From positions 1 through 64,000 of the forward strand of contig JAEUQO010000104.1 in assembly GCA_016789605.1 (NCBI GenBank): 64,000 bases of DNA, given 5' to 3'. A program made the position numbers and the translations under genes. Source of the stretch: Acidobacteriota bacterium (GTDB taxonomy: Bacteria > Acidobacteriota > Blastocatellia > RBC074). This document shows positions 62,659 through 64,000 of this stretch, piece by piece (position 1 is the first letter of the stretch; every line of letters begins with the position of its first letter). Below the pieces are notes generated by a model. It was not told the DNA's origin. It did not search any database and was given only the letters and a program-made list of their open reading frames with translations.

Positions 62659-63417
62659 ATGACCAATACCGTCGCACAAGCTATCGAACAGGCAATCGCT
62701 GCATTGCAATCGGCGACGCGCATTGTGGCGTTTTCTGGCGCGGGCATCAGCACCGACGCAGGCATTCCAGACTTTCGCAGCCGAGGTGGATTGTGGGAAG
62801 ACGATCGCCTGATGGAACTGATGTCGGCGCGCGGCTTTCGCCACGATCCGGCAGGTTTTTATCAGGCGTCGCTGCAACTGATGCCGAATTTGCATCGGGC
62901 GCAACCGACCGCCGCACATCAATTGCTGGCGCGGCTCGAAACGCAAGGCAAGTTAACCGCCGTCATCACCCAAAATATTGATGGATTGCATCAGGCGGCG
63001 GGCTCGCGCGCGGTTTACGAAATTCACGGCAGCTTTCGCACCGGGCATTGTCTGGATTGCCGCGCTTCATACCAGATGGCGGCGTTTTATGAACAGATCG
63101 AACGTGGCGAAATCCGGTTGCCGCGTTGCGCCCGGTGTAATGCACCGATCAAACCGGATGTTGTGTTGTTCGGCGACTTGTTACCGTTCGCCGTCTGGGA
63201 AAGCGCGGTGAACGCCGTCGAACAATGCGATTTGCTGTTGGTGACGGGCTCTTCGTTGGTTGTCTATCCGGCAGCCGAATTGCCGAATCTTGCGCTGAAG
63301 CACGGTGCCAGGCTGGTCATCGTCAATCGTGAGCCGACCGATTATGATCGTCTGGCGCACGTGGTGGCGCCGGGCGAGCTCAGCGATTTTGGTCGTCTGG
63401 CGCTCACCAAACTTTGA
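62659..63417 (+). CDS. NAD-dependent protein deacylase, sirtuin family
   Basis: 252 residues. The sirtuin core is complete: FSGAGISTDAGIPDFRS (25-41) for NAD, TQNIDGLH (104-111), catalytic His123 in EIHGSF, structural zinc cysteines 131, 134, 157 and 160, PDVVLFGD, and LLVTGSSLVVYPA. The acyl-specificity Tyr/Arg pair of the CobB desuccinylase type is not obvious, so deacetylase activity is the default guess. It removes acyl groups from lysines, releasing nicotinamide and O-acyl-ADP-ribose. It follows the ligase-associated repair operon on the same strand by 28 bases; whether it is part of that response is open. The aminotransferase starts 16 bases after its stop. Confidence 0.93.
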   Translation: MTNTVAQAIEQAIAALQSATRIVAFSGAGISTDAGIPDFRSRGGLWEDDRLMELMSARGFRHDPAGFYQASLQLMPNLHRAQPTAAHQLLARLETQGKLTAVITQNIDGLHQAAGSRAVYEIHGSFRTGHCLDCRASYQMAAFYEQIERGEIRLPRCARCNAPIKPDVVLFGDLLPFAVWESAVNAVEQCDLLLVTGSSLVVYPAAELPNLALKHGARLVIVNREPTDYDRLAHVVAPGELSDFGRLALTKL

Positions 63418-63433
63418 GGAAGAACTACGCGAA

Positions 63434-64000
63434 ATGCTCCAACAATCCTTTCGTTTGCAACAGGTGCAAACTCCGATCATTCCCGTCGTCGGTGAATTGA
63501 TTCGCCAACATCCGGGCACGATTTCCCTGGGCCAGGGGGTGGTGTCATATCCGCCGCCGCCTGCGGCCTTTGAACAGATCGGCGTCATGCTCGGCGATCC
63601 CGTTTTGCACAAATATCAAGCGGTCTATGGCATTCCGGCGCTGCTCAAAGAGATTGAACAAAAGCTGCGGCAGGAAAATGGGATTGACGTCAACAACGGC
63701 AGCCGCATTGTCGTCACGGCGGGCGGTAATATGGCCTTCATCAATGCCTTGCTGGCGATTGCAGACGTCGGTGATGAAGTGATTTTGAATGTGCCCTATT
63801 ACTTCAATCACGAGATGGCAATTACGATGGCCAATTGCCGTGCCGTGCTCGTGCCGACCGACGAAAATTACCAACTGCAACTGAAACTAATTGCTGCGGC
63901 GATAACTGACCGCACGCGCGCCGTGGTGACGATTTCGCCGAACAATCCGACTGGCGCGGTTTATGCCGAAACTTCGCTACGTGAAGTGAACGAGCTTTGC
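63434..64000 (+). CDS. Class I/II PLP-dependent aminotransferase (3' end outside window)
   Basis: 189 codons from the ATG at 63434 to the right edge; an AGGAAG site precedes it. Fold type I aminotransferase sequence: TISLGQGVVSYPPPP at the start (substrate-binding arm), YQAVYGIPALLKEIEQKL, VVTAGGNMAFINALLAIADVGDEVIL (cofactor phosphate region), VPYYFNHEMAI with the stacking aromatic, and ISPNNPTGAVY with the conserved Asn-Pro. The PLP lysine lies beyond the window. It transaminates an aspartate- or aromatic-type amino acid in the cytosol; the specificity is unknown. Close spacing suggests co-transcription with the sirtuin gene. Confidence 0.9.
   Translation, partial: MLQQSFRLQQVQTPIIPVVGELIRQHPGTISLGQGVVSYPPPPAAFEQIGVMLGDPVLHKYQAVYGIPALLKEIEQKLRQENGIDVNNGSRIVVTAGGNMAFINALLAIADVGDEVILNVPYYFNHEMAITMANCRAVLVPTDENYQLQLKLIAAAITDRTRAVVTISPNNPTGAVYAETSLREVNELC

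Overview
The window looks like a chromosome segment of an Acidobacteriota bacterium, most likely near Blastocatellia or Solibacter-type lineages. The evidence is three large Oar-like TonB-dependent receptors with N-terminal carboxypeptidase-regulatory domains plus a fragment of a fourth, a Solibacter-type (TIGR03437-like) surface module, an ECF43-like sigma factor fused by overlap to a Ser/Thr kinase with TPRs, many secreted hydrolases, and short palindromic intergenic repeats. No rRNA, tRNA, CRISPR array, phage or intact insertion sequence was recognised.

Layout. 0-2.7 kb: 5' part of a TonB-dependent receptor (minus strand, runs off the left edge). 2.8-5.6 kb: minus-strand operon of aldehyde dehydrogenase, Uma2-type nuclease and class I glutamine amidotransferase. 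5.7-13.1 kb: plus-strand operon of a cytosolic [FeS]-rich formate dehydrogenase, pyruvate:ferredoxin oxidoreductase and a dihydroorotate-dehydrogenase-like flavoprotein, behind a near-perfect sigma-54 -24/-12 promoter. 13.3-15.3 kb: SDR oxidoreductase and a sialidase-like protein. 15.4-19.0 kb: Ser/Thr kinase and its ECF43-like sigma factor; a secreted barrel-like protein is divergent from them. 20.0-26.9 kb: four minus-strand exported hydrolases (two serine beta-lactamase/transpeptidase-fold enzymes, a CocE/NonD hydrolase and a D-aminoacylase-like amidohydrolase), punctuated by palindromic repeats and a receptor remnant. 27.4-30.3 kb: glutamine synthetase family enzyme with an APC permease. 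30.4-38.4 kb: two divergent TonB-dependent receptors. 38.5-43.6 kb: enolase, an ATP-grasp-like protein with a small membrane protein, and a GalU plus glucuronokinase-like operon. 43.9-52.4 kb: one 2,827-residue multidomain surface protein. 52.5-56.7 kb: exported amidohydrolase, myo-inositol oxygenase and a GH4 glycosidase. 56.8-62.6 kb: the four-gene ligase-associated DNA repair operon. 62.7-64 kb: a sirtuin and the start of an aminotransferase.

How the genes may work together. The most interesting inference is that myo-inositol oxygenase (54.3 kb), a plant-type glucuronokinase-like GHMP kinase and a uridylyltransferase (41.8-43.6 kb) could form a bacterial version of the plant inositol oxidation route: myo-inositol to D-glucuronate to glucuronate-1-phosphate to UDP-glucuronate. 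Other candidates for a second look are the sigma-54 driven formate dehydrogenase/PFOR operon, the possible phospho-switch in the ECF43-like sigma factor, and the giant protein, which has Solibacter-type modules at both ends, 21 propeller-like repeats, and a cohesin-like / dockerin-like / cohesin-like tail.
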